Source: Stenomitos frigidus_A
GTDB lineage: Bacteria; Cyanobacteriota; Cyanobacteriia; Leptolyngbyales; Leptolyngbyaceae
DNA: 64,000 nucleotides
Direction: 5' to 3'
Assembly (NCBI RefSeq): GCF_963877135.1
Contig: NZ_CAWNSW010000129.1
Coordinates: 62,001-126,000, forward strand
Shown here: positions 54,487 through 63,068 of the stretch, piece by piece
Numbering within the stretch: position 1 is the first letter of the stretch
Layout of the letters: every line of letters begins with the position of its first letter
The notes under the pieces: model-generated
What the model saw: the letters and a program-made list of their open reading frames with translations, nothing else
Databases searched by the model: none
Told to the model about the DNA's origin: nothing
Position numbers and translations under genes: made by a program

Positions 54487-55476
54487 CTAAAGTTTCTTTA
54501 GCCAGATACTCCCACCTCTATTCTTCAAGCACAAGGGCATATCAGATTTAAATTTGTCTTCATGAAAATGCTCTAAAAAGGTGTTGAAGAGGCAAATTTC
54601 AAAAGCCGTATTATACTGCAAAAAAGCCCTCAATAGGTAATCTTCGTTCCAGGCTCGACCTTCATAAACCCAAGCTTTGGGATACTCAAATGGGTAGAAA
54701 ATGTCGTGAAAATGAATGTATACACCATTCTGAAGACTGGGCAGAAGCTTAAAAAAGATATAGTTCACATCACTATCTACCTTTGATACATGAGTGGAGT
54801 CTATGAACAGAATATCTCCTGCAGAGAGTGACTGAAATACATCAACGTCTATCTCTTGAAGCTTTCGAGGGATGATTTTAATACGCTCTCGATCTTCAGG
54901 TTTGATTAAAGATTCCAATAGCTGAGGGTAAGGGTCAATAAATGTGCAAGAGATATGATTGTTAAAGAAAACTTCGTTTGTATCAAGCATGACGCAGGAA
55001 GAGTACCCTGAACCAACCTCTATAATGCTCTTCGGCTGTACATGGCGGATCATACAGTGTAGAAAAATTCCGTCAGAATAAGAATAGCTAGAATTTTCGA
55101 AAAAGTATCTTAACCCGTCTTTTTTACTTTCTGTAAAGGGTTGGCTGTTGTAATATTCCTGCAATGCCTTAAGCAATTCGAGTTGTTTCGGTTCGTTTAA
55201 TGCAACCCCAGGAATAGAAGTGGGTACAATATGAAAAATCTCATTCGCTCTAGTCTTGATGTCATCAATAGATGGAATCGGAGAATAGAAGTGGCCCGGT
55301 GGAACCCATGTTTGCCACTCTTGTCCTTGTTCTTGTAGAGGCTGGCTTTCTACTTCAGGCGGCTGTTCCTTTGCCGCGAGTAATGCATCTCTCTCAATAA
55401 AAACCGCTTTAAGACGTGGCCAATGCTTAATTAGATTAAAGAGATAATCACTTGCCAACCCTCTGATGCTTTTCAA
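54487..55476 (-). CDS. SAM-dependent methyltransferase of the glycan cluster
   Basis: 329 residues. A Methyltransferase_24-type domain (about 130-290): IIEVGSGYSSCVMLDTNE binds SAM, then TFIDPYPQLLESL, DILFIDSTHVSK and VYIHFHDIFYPFEYP. An N-terminal ~60-residue helical region (RGLASDYLFNLIKHWPRLK) resembles the membrane-proximal or SKFW-like tails of its neighbours and may be a docking segment. It probably methylates a sugar of the surface glycan. It is the last gene of the minus-strand cluster, with AT-rich composition compared with the flanking housekeeping genes. Confidence 0.88.
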   Translation of the reverse strand: MKSIRGLASDYLFNLIKHWPRLKAVFIERDALLAAKEQPPEVESQPLQEQGQEWQTWVPPGHFYSPIPSIDDIKTRANEIFHIVPTSIPGVALNEPKQLELLKALQEYYNSQPFTESKKDGLRYFFENSSYSYSDGIFLHCMIRHVQPKSIIEVGSGYSSCVMLDTNEVFFNNHISCTFIDPYPQLLESLIKPEDRERIKIIPRKLQEIDVDVFQSLSAGDILFIDSTHVSKVDSDVNYIFFKLLPSLQNGVYIHFHDIFYPFEYPKAWVYEGRAWNEDYLLRAFLQYNTAFEICLFNTFLEHFHEDKFKSDMPLCLKNRGGSIWLKKL

Positions 55477-55539
55477 GATGACCTGCTCCTCTAGCTATTT
55501 TCTGATGCTCTTTGGCTGTTATATCGAAGCTCTTTAATC

Positions 55540-56631
55540 TTACGCGCTTCGCTCTTTGAATTTAAATTTCTTTAATTTTAAGCATGGTTGTTCAACAAAA
55601 AACCAGCTGCCGATACTCAGAAGCAAGGTTAGGACAAAAGAAAGTATGAAATAGGCGAAAAAGCCATACTTATTGTATCCAAAAAAGGTTAATGTTTGCT
55701 GAATAGGAAAGGCGTAAATATAGAGCCCATACGAAAAATCTCCGTACTTGTCAAAGCTTGAAAACGGCAAATAAATGGCTGTGCAGAAAACAATATAGCT
55801 GAGTAATATAGGAGCTATTGTAGGATAATATTGATACTTAAGGCTTAAAATTAGAACAGACAGGGCAAATAAGAGTATCTTTAGATCGATCAGAATTTCG
55901 GGAGCATAAAGATAAAATACGGCACCTGATAGGAAGTAAACGGACAACTTAAGATTTTGAATATCTAAGAAATAAGGTGAGACTTTAGCCGCTACTCCCG
56001 GAATGACAATATCAAGCGCATAGAGCAGCCAAAAACTCACGAACAAGCCCAGAATAGCGAAACGCTGCTTGCTCAGAATGCCTAACCACCCCAAAATAGC
56101 AACAGCGAGATAGCATCTGAACTCGTAAATTAATGACCATAATGAACCATTAAAAGCTCCTGGAAAAGGCATGTCCTTTTTTAAGAGTTGATTGATATCG
56201 TATTGCCTCATTTCTAGGAAGAAGTTAACCTTAAAATAGTCCAGTGGATTTTCAGGCTGAAATTGAAAATAATTTTGAAGACTCCCGTATTTTGCAAAGT
56301 GAATGATAGGTGCAAAAGCTAAGATCGTCAAAAGCATACATACCCAAAAGCCTGGGAAGATTCGTAGAGAGCGATTCCACAAGAAACGCCAAAGGGCTTG
56401 AGATTGTACATAGCTGCGAGTAATTAAAAAACCACTGATGACGAAGAAGCAGCAAACAGCAATACCGCCATAACTCTCTTGCTTGCTCCCAAGCATCCCT
56501 TCTAATCCAAAGTTTCCAAGAGAATGGCAGTGTGAAAAAATCACTAAAACAGCAAGCATGAAGCGAAGAAATCCAAAGCTGTTTTTTTTAGGATTGAATG
56601 CTTTCTGTAAGGGAATAGAATCTTTCGACAT
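55540..56631 (-). CDS. Acyltransferase family 3 membrane protein (OafA/YrhL type)
   Basis: 363 residues with about ten membrane helices. The family signature is present: FLRFMLAVLVIFSHCHSL with the catalytic-type His, then AVCCFFVISGFLITRSYVQSQALWRFLWNRSLRIFPGF. It likely transfers acetyl groups to surface polysaccharide residues. Base composition is strongly AT-rich. Codon use differs from the rest of the window, suggesting horizontal transfer. It is followed 64 bp downstream by the methyltransferase gene. Confidence 0.92.
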   Translation of the reverse strand: MSKDSIPLQKAFNPKKNSFGFLRFMLAVLVIFSHCHSLGNFGLEGMLGSKQESYGGIAVCCFFVISGFLITRSYVQSQALWRFLWNRSLRIFPGFWVCMLLTILAFAPIIHFAKYGSLQNYFQFQPENPLDYFKVNFFLEMRQYDINQLLKKDMPFPGAFNGSLWSLIYEFRCYLAVAILGWLGILSKQRFAILGLFVSFWLLYALDIVIPGVAAKVSPYFLDIQNLKLSVYFLSGAVFYLYAPEILIDLKILLFALSVLILSLKYQYYPTIAPILLSYIVFCTAIYLPFSSFDKYGDFSYGLYIYAFPIQQTLTFFGYNKYGFFAYFILSFVLTLLLSIGSWFFVEQPCLKLKKFKFKERSA

Positions 56632-56903
56632 AAAATTTAAAATTTTGAATGAGGTACGAATTTAGGATTTATTTACAGAGAGTTCGGGCTTGCTGATATT
56701 TTATGGCTATGAATTGAAATTGCAATTTCCTATTCTATTCACTCTTGAAGCTTGAGATTTTTAACCGAGTGAGCGATCGCTCTAACTTCAAGTACTTTCT
56801 AAATACTTTCTCATCTTGATGAATATTCCATGCATTAAAACTAAATATTGATGACATATAACTCCATAAAAAACAATTAAACGGTATACATCCCAGTAAG
56901 AAT

Positions 56904-57932
56904 TTACTCATGCTGTCCAAGACCAATTTTTCGATTGAAGCGAAACCACACATTTCTCATCCTCCAAAATTTACTGGTTTTCATCGCACCGATTTTTGCT
57001 TGAGATTGATCTAATTGAGCTTGCAGGGCATGAACTTGAGCCTGCGAAGCCTCAACCTTAGCCCGCATACTCTGAAGCTCAGTTTGGGATTGACTAATTA
57101 AAGTATTGAGAAAATCTAAGGTTCTCTTTTCAGTGCCTGGTAAGGGGAAGAAAATCAGGTCTCGCTTCAGTATCGAAATTTTTTCTCTTGCTATTCTCCA
57201 GCGTTCTTGCTTCTCAAAATTAAAAGTACCACTCAGCTCATCAGTAAAATTACTGGAGTTGCTTCCGTCTAGTCGAAAGCGATATTCACAAGTGACTTCG
57301 GGATAATACTTGGGCTCATGAGCGATCGCCAACTTAAGTAAAAAAGCATAATCCTCCAGAAGTGTGAATGATTCATCGAAGTGAACTACATCATCCTTGA
57401 CTCGGTAGCGATCAATGATGTAACTATGTAACGGAATGAAATTTTCAAACCATAGCTCTGGGTAAAAAAACTTGGGTTTTCGAAAGAAGAAGTGATGCGA
57501 CTGAATGTATAAATCACCCAACGCGTCAATCTCACAAAGTGTGCCTACAGTATCTGCATAAGCCCAAGCTGATGAATAATTCGCCTCCAACGTCTTTACT
57601 AAAGAGGCGATATGAGTGGGGTATAAAATATCATCGTCATCTAAAAAACCAATATATCTACCTGCAGCGGCTGCAATGCCCAAATTTAAATTCTTAGCAC
57701 GCTCATCTGAATTCGTGCAGTTCCTAACAGTTTTTATTGGCAAACCACGCAGGATATATGTCTTACAAAGTTCTGTTACCTGTGCAAAATAATCATCACT
57801 TTTAGACTGCACAACTACCACAGCTTCACATTGTGCATAAGTATTACAAAGAACGCTAAACAGTGCTTGATCTAAGAAATCAATTCGGTTGGGAACTGTG
57901 CGTATCACAATTGACGCTTTTACATTTTGCAT
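56904..57932 (-). CDS. Family 2 glycosyltransferase with coiled-coil/SKFW tail
   Basis: 342 residues from the ATG at 57932, which follows an AGGTGG site in the upstream gene's last codons (a GTG at 57944 is less likely). GT2 core about 5-240: SIVIRTVPNR, a DDDD metal-binding run in FLDDDDILYP, YADTVG. The C-terminal ~75 residues are a coiled coil of Gln/Ala repeats (LQSMRAKVEASQAQVHAL) ending in AMKTSKFWRMRNVWFRF, a tail shared with two neighbours. Probably adds a sugar to the surface glycan; donor and acceptor unknown. The 5' end lies 5 bp from the upstream stop. AT-rich DNA with no recognised gene lies downstream at 56632-56903. Confidence 0.92.
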   Translation of the reverse strand: MQNVKASIVIRTVPNRIDFLDQALFSVLCNTYAQCEAVVVVQSKSDDYFAQVTELCKTYILRGLPIKTVRNCTNSDERAKNLNLGIAAAAGRYIGFLDDDDILYPTHIASLVKTLEANYSSAWAYADTVGTLCEIDALGDLYIQSHHFFFRKPKFFYPELWFENFIPLHSYIIDRYRVKDDVVHFDESFTLLEDYAFLLKLAIAHEPKYYPEVTCEYRFRLDGSNSSNFTDELSGTFNFEKQERWRIAREKISILKRDLIFFPLPGTEKRTLDFLNTLISQSQTELQSMRAKVEASQAQVHALQAQLDQSQAKIGAMKTSKFWRMRNVWFRFNRKIGLGQHE

Positions 57933-57937
57933 CAGAA

Positions 57938-58795
57938 CTACCACCTAGACGGAGAAAAGTATCTGCCGTGATTAAAGTCAATATAAGTAGGCACCATATC
58001 TAAAGGAATCTTCTTGAGATCAACAGAGCAAATTTTTTGTAGCTCTTCTTGGCTGACCAATTCTCGCAACCTCAAAAGCTCTTTCTGGGTCGCATCAATA
58101 TTCCCGTACTTTGCAGCTAATTTATAAGCAGAAATAGTCATCTCTAAGTCTTGACGAGAGATATTTCTATCTTCGCCAAAAACATAGTGATAGAAGAGAG
58201 CATTTGGGACTGTGTAGCATTGATAACCAAGCATCTGAGCACGCCATGAAAGATCAACGTCTTCGCAATACAAAAAGAAAGATTCGTCGAACCCATCTAG
58301 ACGCTCATAAACTGGAAACGGTATTAATAAGCAGCAGCCTGAGCACCACCCAGTGGCAAAAGTTTTTGGATCATAGATTTTCGGGTGCTCAATAGGAAAT
58401 TGCCTGGCCTCAAACAATCCTTGATTGTTGCGAGCTTGAGCAAATACAACAAGATTTTCAATCATTCGCTGATGAGGAATTCCATCTGGATTAGCACAAA
58501 GGTAATAATCCATCTCTCTATTCATTGCTTGAAGATTGCGAAATAGACAGTTGTGTCCTGCGCCAAAGCCAATATTTTCCCCTTGTTGGCTCACAGAAAC
58601 GGACAAATTGAGATCGTCTGCAATCTTTAAAACCTGCCTCAATTGTGAGCCCTGGCTATTATCAATAATCCCCAACTCAATACTGATTGGCAGAGAAGAT
58701 AGTAATTGCTCCTTAAAACCAAGCAAGCTTTTGTAAAGGAGATTTAGATCGTTTTTATACAATACGATGCCAATAGCGAGTTGGATTGTGCCCAT
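57938..58795 (-). CDS. Family 2 glycosyltransferase (rhamnosyltransferase-like)
   Basis: 285 residues. GT2 features: AIGIVLYKNDL, IDNSQGSQLRQVL, ENIGFGAGHNCLFRN (the NxGFGxGxN pattern), a CANPDGIP DXD-equivalent and the WCSGCCLLIP, FFLYCEDVDLSWRAQMLGY motif found in rhamnosyltransferase-type enzymes. No membrane helix and no SKFW tail. It sits between two GT2 genes, 5 bp before the start of 56904-57932 and about 50 bp after 58849-59853, so one transcript is expected. Confidence 0.92.
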   Translation of the reverse strand: MGTIQLAIGIVLYKNDLNLLYKSLLGFKEQLLSSLPISIELGIIDNSQGSQLRQVLKIADDLNLSVSVSQQGENIGFGAGHNCLFRNLQAMNREMDYYLCANPDGIPHQRMIENLVVFAQARNNQGLFEARQFPIEHPKIYDPKTFATGWCSGCCLLIPFPVYERLDGFDESFFLYCEDVDLSWRAQMLGYQCYTVPNALFYHYVFGEDRNISRQDLEMTISAYKLAAKYGNIDATQKELLRLRELVSQEELQKICSVDLKKIPLDMVPTYIDFNHGRYFSPSRW

Positions 58796-58848
58796 ATGCT
58801 TTATTTTTTGTTAATACTGCGAAGCCTTGCTACTTGTTTGTATCTAGA

Positions 58849-59853
58849 TTATTCTCTATTGCTTGAGCCCCATCCTACACTTTGCTTTAGGTAAAACCAA
58901 GCTCCTCTCAGCTTCCAAAATTTGCTGTTTTCCATAGCAGTAATTCTTTGCTGAGCTTGCTCCAATTTAATCTGCACTTGTACCAATTGTGTCTGAGCCT
59001 GCTGGAGGTGCGTCTGCGTTTGCACCAGTTGCGCATCAGTCTGCGCTAAGGTTTTCTCTAGAGCATTCTTCTGTGTTGCTAGATTAGTGTTGGTTTCCTC
59101 TAAGTTACCAATACGCAACTCGCGATCGCCAATCATTTGAGCGAAGTTGGTACGGTAGAGGCTGGCATGTTTAGTGCAAATGTACTTTAATAGGCGACTT
59201 CGATTTTCGGGTAAAGCACACTTTGTCACCATCGAGTCTGCTCGTACTCGATAGTCATAGAGCACTTCCGGAACATAATGAAAGTTCCATCCACGCTCGA
59301 TCGCACTTAGCCAGAGATCCCAATCTTCTAAGCCAGCTATTGGCATATGGGGGTCATAGCCACCACAATCTTCCCACATAGACTTTCGGTAAACAGCACA
59401 GGCATCAATATAGTTGCTTAAAATGAGCTTGGAGACATCGAATTTTTCCGGCAATTGCCATATGCGCTCGACCTCACCAAACCACTCGGGCTTACCATAT
59501 ACAACACCAATGTCTGGATTTTGGTCAAGAACATCAATGCCCTTGAGAATATACTCAGTACGTATCTTATTATCTGCGTCTAAAGGTAATATGTAGCGCC
59601 CTGATGCTTTAGCGATACCGTTGTTCCGGGCATGAGCCAACCCCTGATTATCCTGATCAAGAATAAAATAATCTTGCTCTTTTAGATAACTTAAGAGGTT
59701 AACCGTTAACGGATCGTGAGAACCATCGTTGACAATGATGACCTCATAAACCGGATCGAGACAAGCCTGAATGCTGGATAGTGCTTCCAGCAGGTATTCG
59801 CCATGGTTATAACAAGGAATTATAATGGAGAGTGCAACCGATTTAGCTGACAT
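58849..59853 (-). CDS. Family 2 glycosyltransferase with coiled-coil/SKFW tail
   Basis: 334 residues. GT2 core about 8-240: LSIIIPCYNHGEYLLEAL, IIVNDGSHDPLTV, ARNNGIAKASGRYILPLDADN with the DXD, AGLEDWDLWLS. From about 250 a Gln/Leu coiled coil (LQQAQTQLVQVQIKLEQAQ) leads to the tail ITAMENSKFWKLRGAWFYLK. This tail is nearly that of the GT at 56904 and of the methyltransferase at 59979. Catalyses a glycosyl transfer in surface polysaccharide assembly; sugar unknown. Confidence 0.93.
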   Translation of the reverse strand: MSAKSVALSIIIPCYNHGEYLLEALSSIQACLDPVYEVIIVNDGSHDPLTVNLLSYLKEQDYFILDQDNQGLAHARNNGIAKASGRYILPLDADNKIRTEYILKGIDVLDQNPDIGVVYGKPEWFGEVERIWQLPEKFDVSKLILSNYIDACAVYRKSMWEDCGGYDPHMPIAGLEDWDLWLSAIERGWNFHYVPEVLYDYRVRADSMVTKCALPENRSRLLKYICTKHASLYRTNFAQMIGDRELRIGNLEETNTNLATQKNALEKTLAQTDAQLVQTQTHLQQAQTQLVQVQIKLEQAQQRITAMENSKFWKLRGAWFYLKQSVGWGSSNRE

Positions 59854-59978
59854 AGCAAGATATTGGATAGTTTAAGAGAATCTCCTAAAAACTAGCTGAA
59901 AGGCAATGCTTTCTTTGTGAATGACATTGTCATCCGGTAGACTTCTCAGCTAGCTTCTCAAGTAAATCGCTAGGTAAC

Positions 59979-61604
59979 TCAAGCAACTGTTCCAGTTTTA
60001 AGAAGCCGTTGTTTGAGCCGTAGCCAATAAGTACGTAAACGCCAGAACTTAGAGGTTTGCATGGCCGCGATTTCCTTCCGCGATTCTGAGAGGGCGTTCT
60101 GAACAACTATAAGCTCATTCTGCGCTGTTAACAGCGCAGAATGAGCAGCTTCGACTTCAGCCTTCATTTGAGACACTTGACCTTCCAGAGGTTCGGTATA
60201 GTAACCCAGACTGGCTTGATAGGTTTTAGGGTGTACCACTTCCAAGGGAAAGTGACCAGCGTCTGGATCGGGTTTGGGTAGGTGAGGATAATCTTCCAAT
60301 CGCTCAGACCTGACAAAGAGCAATGTATTTTGGATATACCAGGGTTGAACGTACTCGTTGGACCAGAGGCGATGACGCAAGCAATCGATCGCGACATAGC
60401 CATAGTGTTCAAAAAGTTTCACCCAGTAGCCCGTCCATTGTTCATTCAAGTGTCCCGTTCCACCTTGAAAGGGTATTGCCGCTGAAAACAAAACCACATC
60501 TGACAGCTCAATGAGAGACTCAATCAAGGTGTTTGCGGCCTCAGGGGGTAAATGCTCTGCAACTTCTAGAGATACTGCTAAGTCAAACCGCCGATCGAGT
60601 TTGAGTGGTTGGGTCAAATCCTTTGCCAAAAAGGTTTCGACAGGAATTTGCAGCTGGCTAGCGTTAACATAGTCGCCATCTATCCCTAAAGAATCTTGTA
60701 CGCCTAATTCCCGAAATACCGACAGCCAGGCACCGAGACCACAACCAACATCGACGACGCTTCGGGGTTGAAGCCATTCTAGAAGCATCGGTATGACTTG
60801 CCTCGCTGAACCTCGAGCCCCCTCTAAAAGCGAATCAAAAAACGCTTGGTCATATAAAGGGTTGGTTTGTTTAACAGTATCTAAAAGCATCGGTTGGCTC
60901 ATACTCTGTGATAGTAAAGACGCACTAAATTCTTCCCCTGGTTTCATAGCCGTAACTAGGTAGGTAAGGCAAAGTCGCCGTGTAGGAAAGGCTTGATCAA
61001 GCCACAAAGCAACTCGATTTAACGCTCCAATTCCGAACGAAGCAAAGCGTCGGTAGTTGGCTAGCCAGCTAGCATGATATTCATCAATCAACATTTGGAC
61101 TAAGACCGCAAAGAGCCCTTCCAACGGTTGAACCTTAACATCAATGTATCCAGCTTGTTCCAACAAGTATTGCAAACCGTACTCTGTATAACGGTAGAAA
61201 TCTACAGGCTCCTCGTGTAAGCCCCAAACCATCGGAACTGTTAAGATAAGATTGCCATTAGGCTTCAAGAGTCTGTAAGTTTCTTTGAGCATTCGGCTAG
61301 GGGTTTCTAAATGCTCTAACACTTGAGTCGAAAGGATCGTATCAACTGAGTGGTCGGCTAGCGGTACGTCGTAACAATCCGCGCAAATGTCAACGTTTTC
61401 CGCATATTGCCGATCAACGCAAAGATATTCATTCACGTGGGTCTTGAACAACGCTTCGTATCCACGCGAATGCCCACTACCAATGTCTACCATTCGCCCT
61501 TTTATAGAGGGAGCCAATTTTGCCAAAGCGGCAATAATTGTCGAACGAGCAATATAGTGTGGATCTTGAGGATGGGGGTGCAGGTAGTAGTGAAACCCTT
61601 GCAT
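59979..61604 (-). CDS. Tandem double methyltransferase with SKFW tail
   Basis: 541 residues with two class I SAM-binding domains in one chain. First (about 1-215): MVDIGSGHSRGYEALF, DTILSTQVLEHLETPSRMLKE, LTVPMVWGLHEEP. Second (about 245-420): VVDVGCGLGAWLSVF, DLAVSLEVAEHLPPEAAN, HLNEQWTGYWVKLFEHYGY. After a ~60-residue linker and coiled coil the protein ends in AMQTSKFWRLRTYWLRLK. A single fused bifunctional enzyme could methylate two positions of one glycan. It lies in the middle of the cluster, upstream of the GT2 genes. Confidence 0.9.
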   Translation of the reverse strand: MQGFHYYLHPHPQDPHYIARSTIIAALAKLAPSIKGRMVDIGSGHSRGYEALFKTHVNEYLCVDRQYAENVDICADCYDVPLADHSVDTILSTQVLEHLETPSRMLKETYRLLKPNGNLILTVPMVWGLHEEPVDFYRYTEYGLQYLLEQAGYIDVKVQPLEGLFAVLVQMLIDEYHASWLANYRRFASFGIGALNRVALWLDQAFPTRRLCLTYLVTAMKPGEEFSASLLSQSMSQPMLLDTVKQTNPLYDQAFFDSLLEGARGSARQVIPMLLEWLQPRSVVDVGCGLGAWLSVFRELGVQDSLGIDGDYVNASQLQIPVETFLAKDLTQPLKLDRRFDLAVSLEVAEHLPPEAANTLIESLIELSDVVLFSAAIPFQGGTGHLNEQWTGYWVKLFEHYGYVAIDCLRHRLWSNEYVQPWYIQNTLLFVRSERLEDYPHLPKPDPDAGHFPLEVVHPKTYQASLGYYTEPLEGQVSQMKAEVEAAHSALLTAQNELIVVQNALSESRKEIAAMQTSKFWRLRTYWLRLKQRLLKTGTVA

Positions 61605-61616
61605 CAGTTTAAACTC

Positions 61617-62438
61617 TCAAGCCTCGCGATGAGCTTGTTTGATAATATAGGCTGACGAAAAGTCAGGAATTGATCGAATCCGATGGTTCAAACCATGCTT
61701 ACCTAAATACTCATGGACTGCAACCGCACAACCATCCCAGGCATAATAGTCATCAATGATGATAATACCCTTCTCAGAAACAAGTGGATATAGGTTTTCC
61801 AGACAGACTTTGGTTGACTCATACCAATCACCATCAAGCCGAAGAATGGCAATCTTCGTTTCGGGATAACGCTTCACAAATTCAGGTACAGTTGTCTCAA
61901 ACCACCCCTTGTAAAATTGCACTCTAGCGTCTAATAGGCCAAGCTGAGCGAAATTTTGCTGCACCACCTCCAGTGAAGCCGCACAGTTGTCGAAATACCA
62001 TGGGCTATCGACCGCTTGCTGCCAGCCTGCTGCCATAGGGCCATCGATTGGCTGTACTGGTGGTAGGCCTTCGTAACTGTCAAAGAGGTGAAGTAGCCGT
62101 TGTGAGTCTGGTTGCAGTGCCAGTTCAGCCAACTTAATCGCCGCTGCACAGCCACCCTTCCAAACGCCACATTCAACAAAATCTCCCTCAATTTGCTGGT
62201 CAAACAGGGACTGAACCGATCGAATCAGGAACTCTATGCCTGAATCTGGCACCATACTATAGGGACGAACCTTCTGAAGCACCGTCTGCATCACTGTCTC
62301 TTCAGCACTCTCAGCTGTGGGCGCTTCGAGAGCAGGCTCCTCAACTGCTGGCAGATTAACGGCAGGCTCAGCGATCGTGGGTGCCCTGTCAGCTTGAAGT
62401 ACGTTCCTCAAAAATTTTGGTAGATAAGCAAGTAGCAT
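61617..62438 (-). CDS. TylF/MycF-family sugar O-methyltransferase
   Basis: About 273 residues from ATG 62438. TylF-type core: GDFVECGVWKGGCAAAIKLAEL (SAM-site start), LLHLFDSYEGLPPV, KIAILRLDGDWYESTKVCLENLYPLV and GIIIIDDYYAWDGCAVAVHEYL with metal-binding Asp residues. These enzymes O-methylate hydroxyls of deoxysugars in an Mg2+-dependent way. An N-terminal ~60-residue Ala/Glu/Pro-rich linker is unusual. First gene of the minus-strand glycan cluster; the stop lies 13 bp from the double methyltransferase start. The start codon is flanked by an 18-bp direct repeat. Confidence 0.9.
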   Translation of the reverse strand: MLLAYLPKFLRNVLQADRAPTIAEPAVNLPAVEEPALEAPTAESAEETVMQTVLQKVRPYSMVPDSGIEFLIRSVQSLFDQQIEGDFVECGVWKGGCAAAIKLAELALQPDSQRLLHLFDSYEGLPPVQPIDGPMAAGWQQAVDSPWYFDNCAASLEVVQQNFAQLGLLDARVQFYKGWFETTVPEFVKRYPETKIAILRLDGDWYESTKVCLENLYPLVSEKGIIIIDDYYAWDGCAVAVHEYLGKHGLNHRIRSIPDFSSAYIIKQAHREA

Positions 62439-62441
62439 CAA

Positions 62442-63068
62442 TTTTTTGGTAGATAAGCAAGCAACAGTAGCAACCTAAGGAAGTTTTAAATTAGCCTTTC
62501 ACGGTTTCTCTTACAGTTGAGGCGCACTTTGAATAATTTCACAGGGACGATAACGTTAGCTTTGGTGAATCATACCTCGACAAGACATTATCTCTAAAGC
62601 TTCGCTAAATCAACCCCTAACTGGGCATTCTGCCCAGCCTTTCTACTTTTGCTTGAAATCAGATGCCAACTGTACGGTCACCACCGTCTGTTTTTTCAGT
62701 GCTAGCTTGAGCAAGCCTTAAAAATCGTTAACACCGTGAATGTATCGACCATTGCCGCTTACGTGATCGCTAGCTGCGTCTGCCCCGGCAAGTCGAAACG
62801 AAACGAGTACTCTGGCAACGTGTAACACCAACATCTGTGGACTGGCTGCAAGGCTAGAGCCTGCTATGAGGTGTTGTTGCGGGACATCCAACCTGGGCTG
62901 TAAGGTGTCGTCTTAAGCCTAATCTGGGCATATTGGGGGAGCATGCTTGCCGCGATCGCTCCCCCAGGCGATCCTGCTTGAACGGACGAAAAGCTGGATT
63001 ATACTGGCACCAAGGGTATTGTCGCTCCTTCTTATCCCTCATTCTTGTTTCTCTCCAACGCACCAACG
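62442..63068. other. Divergent spacer before the terminal signalling gene
   Basis: No gene recognised. One 7-bp hairpin, CTGGGCATTCTGCCCAG at 62621-62637. An apparent minus-strand frame at 62854-63066 matches nothing known. Promoters of the glycan cluster and of the gene at 63069 should lie here. Confidence 0.5.

Noticed and set aside
56735..56953. 72-codon minus-strand frame downstream of the GT2 gene
   Set aside because: It overlaps the GT2 3' end out of frame, with no homology or ribosome site.
62854..63066. Minus-strand 70-codon frame in the promoter region of the last gene
   Set aside because: Arg/Pro-rich shadow in a GC-richer stretch without homology.
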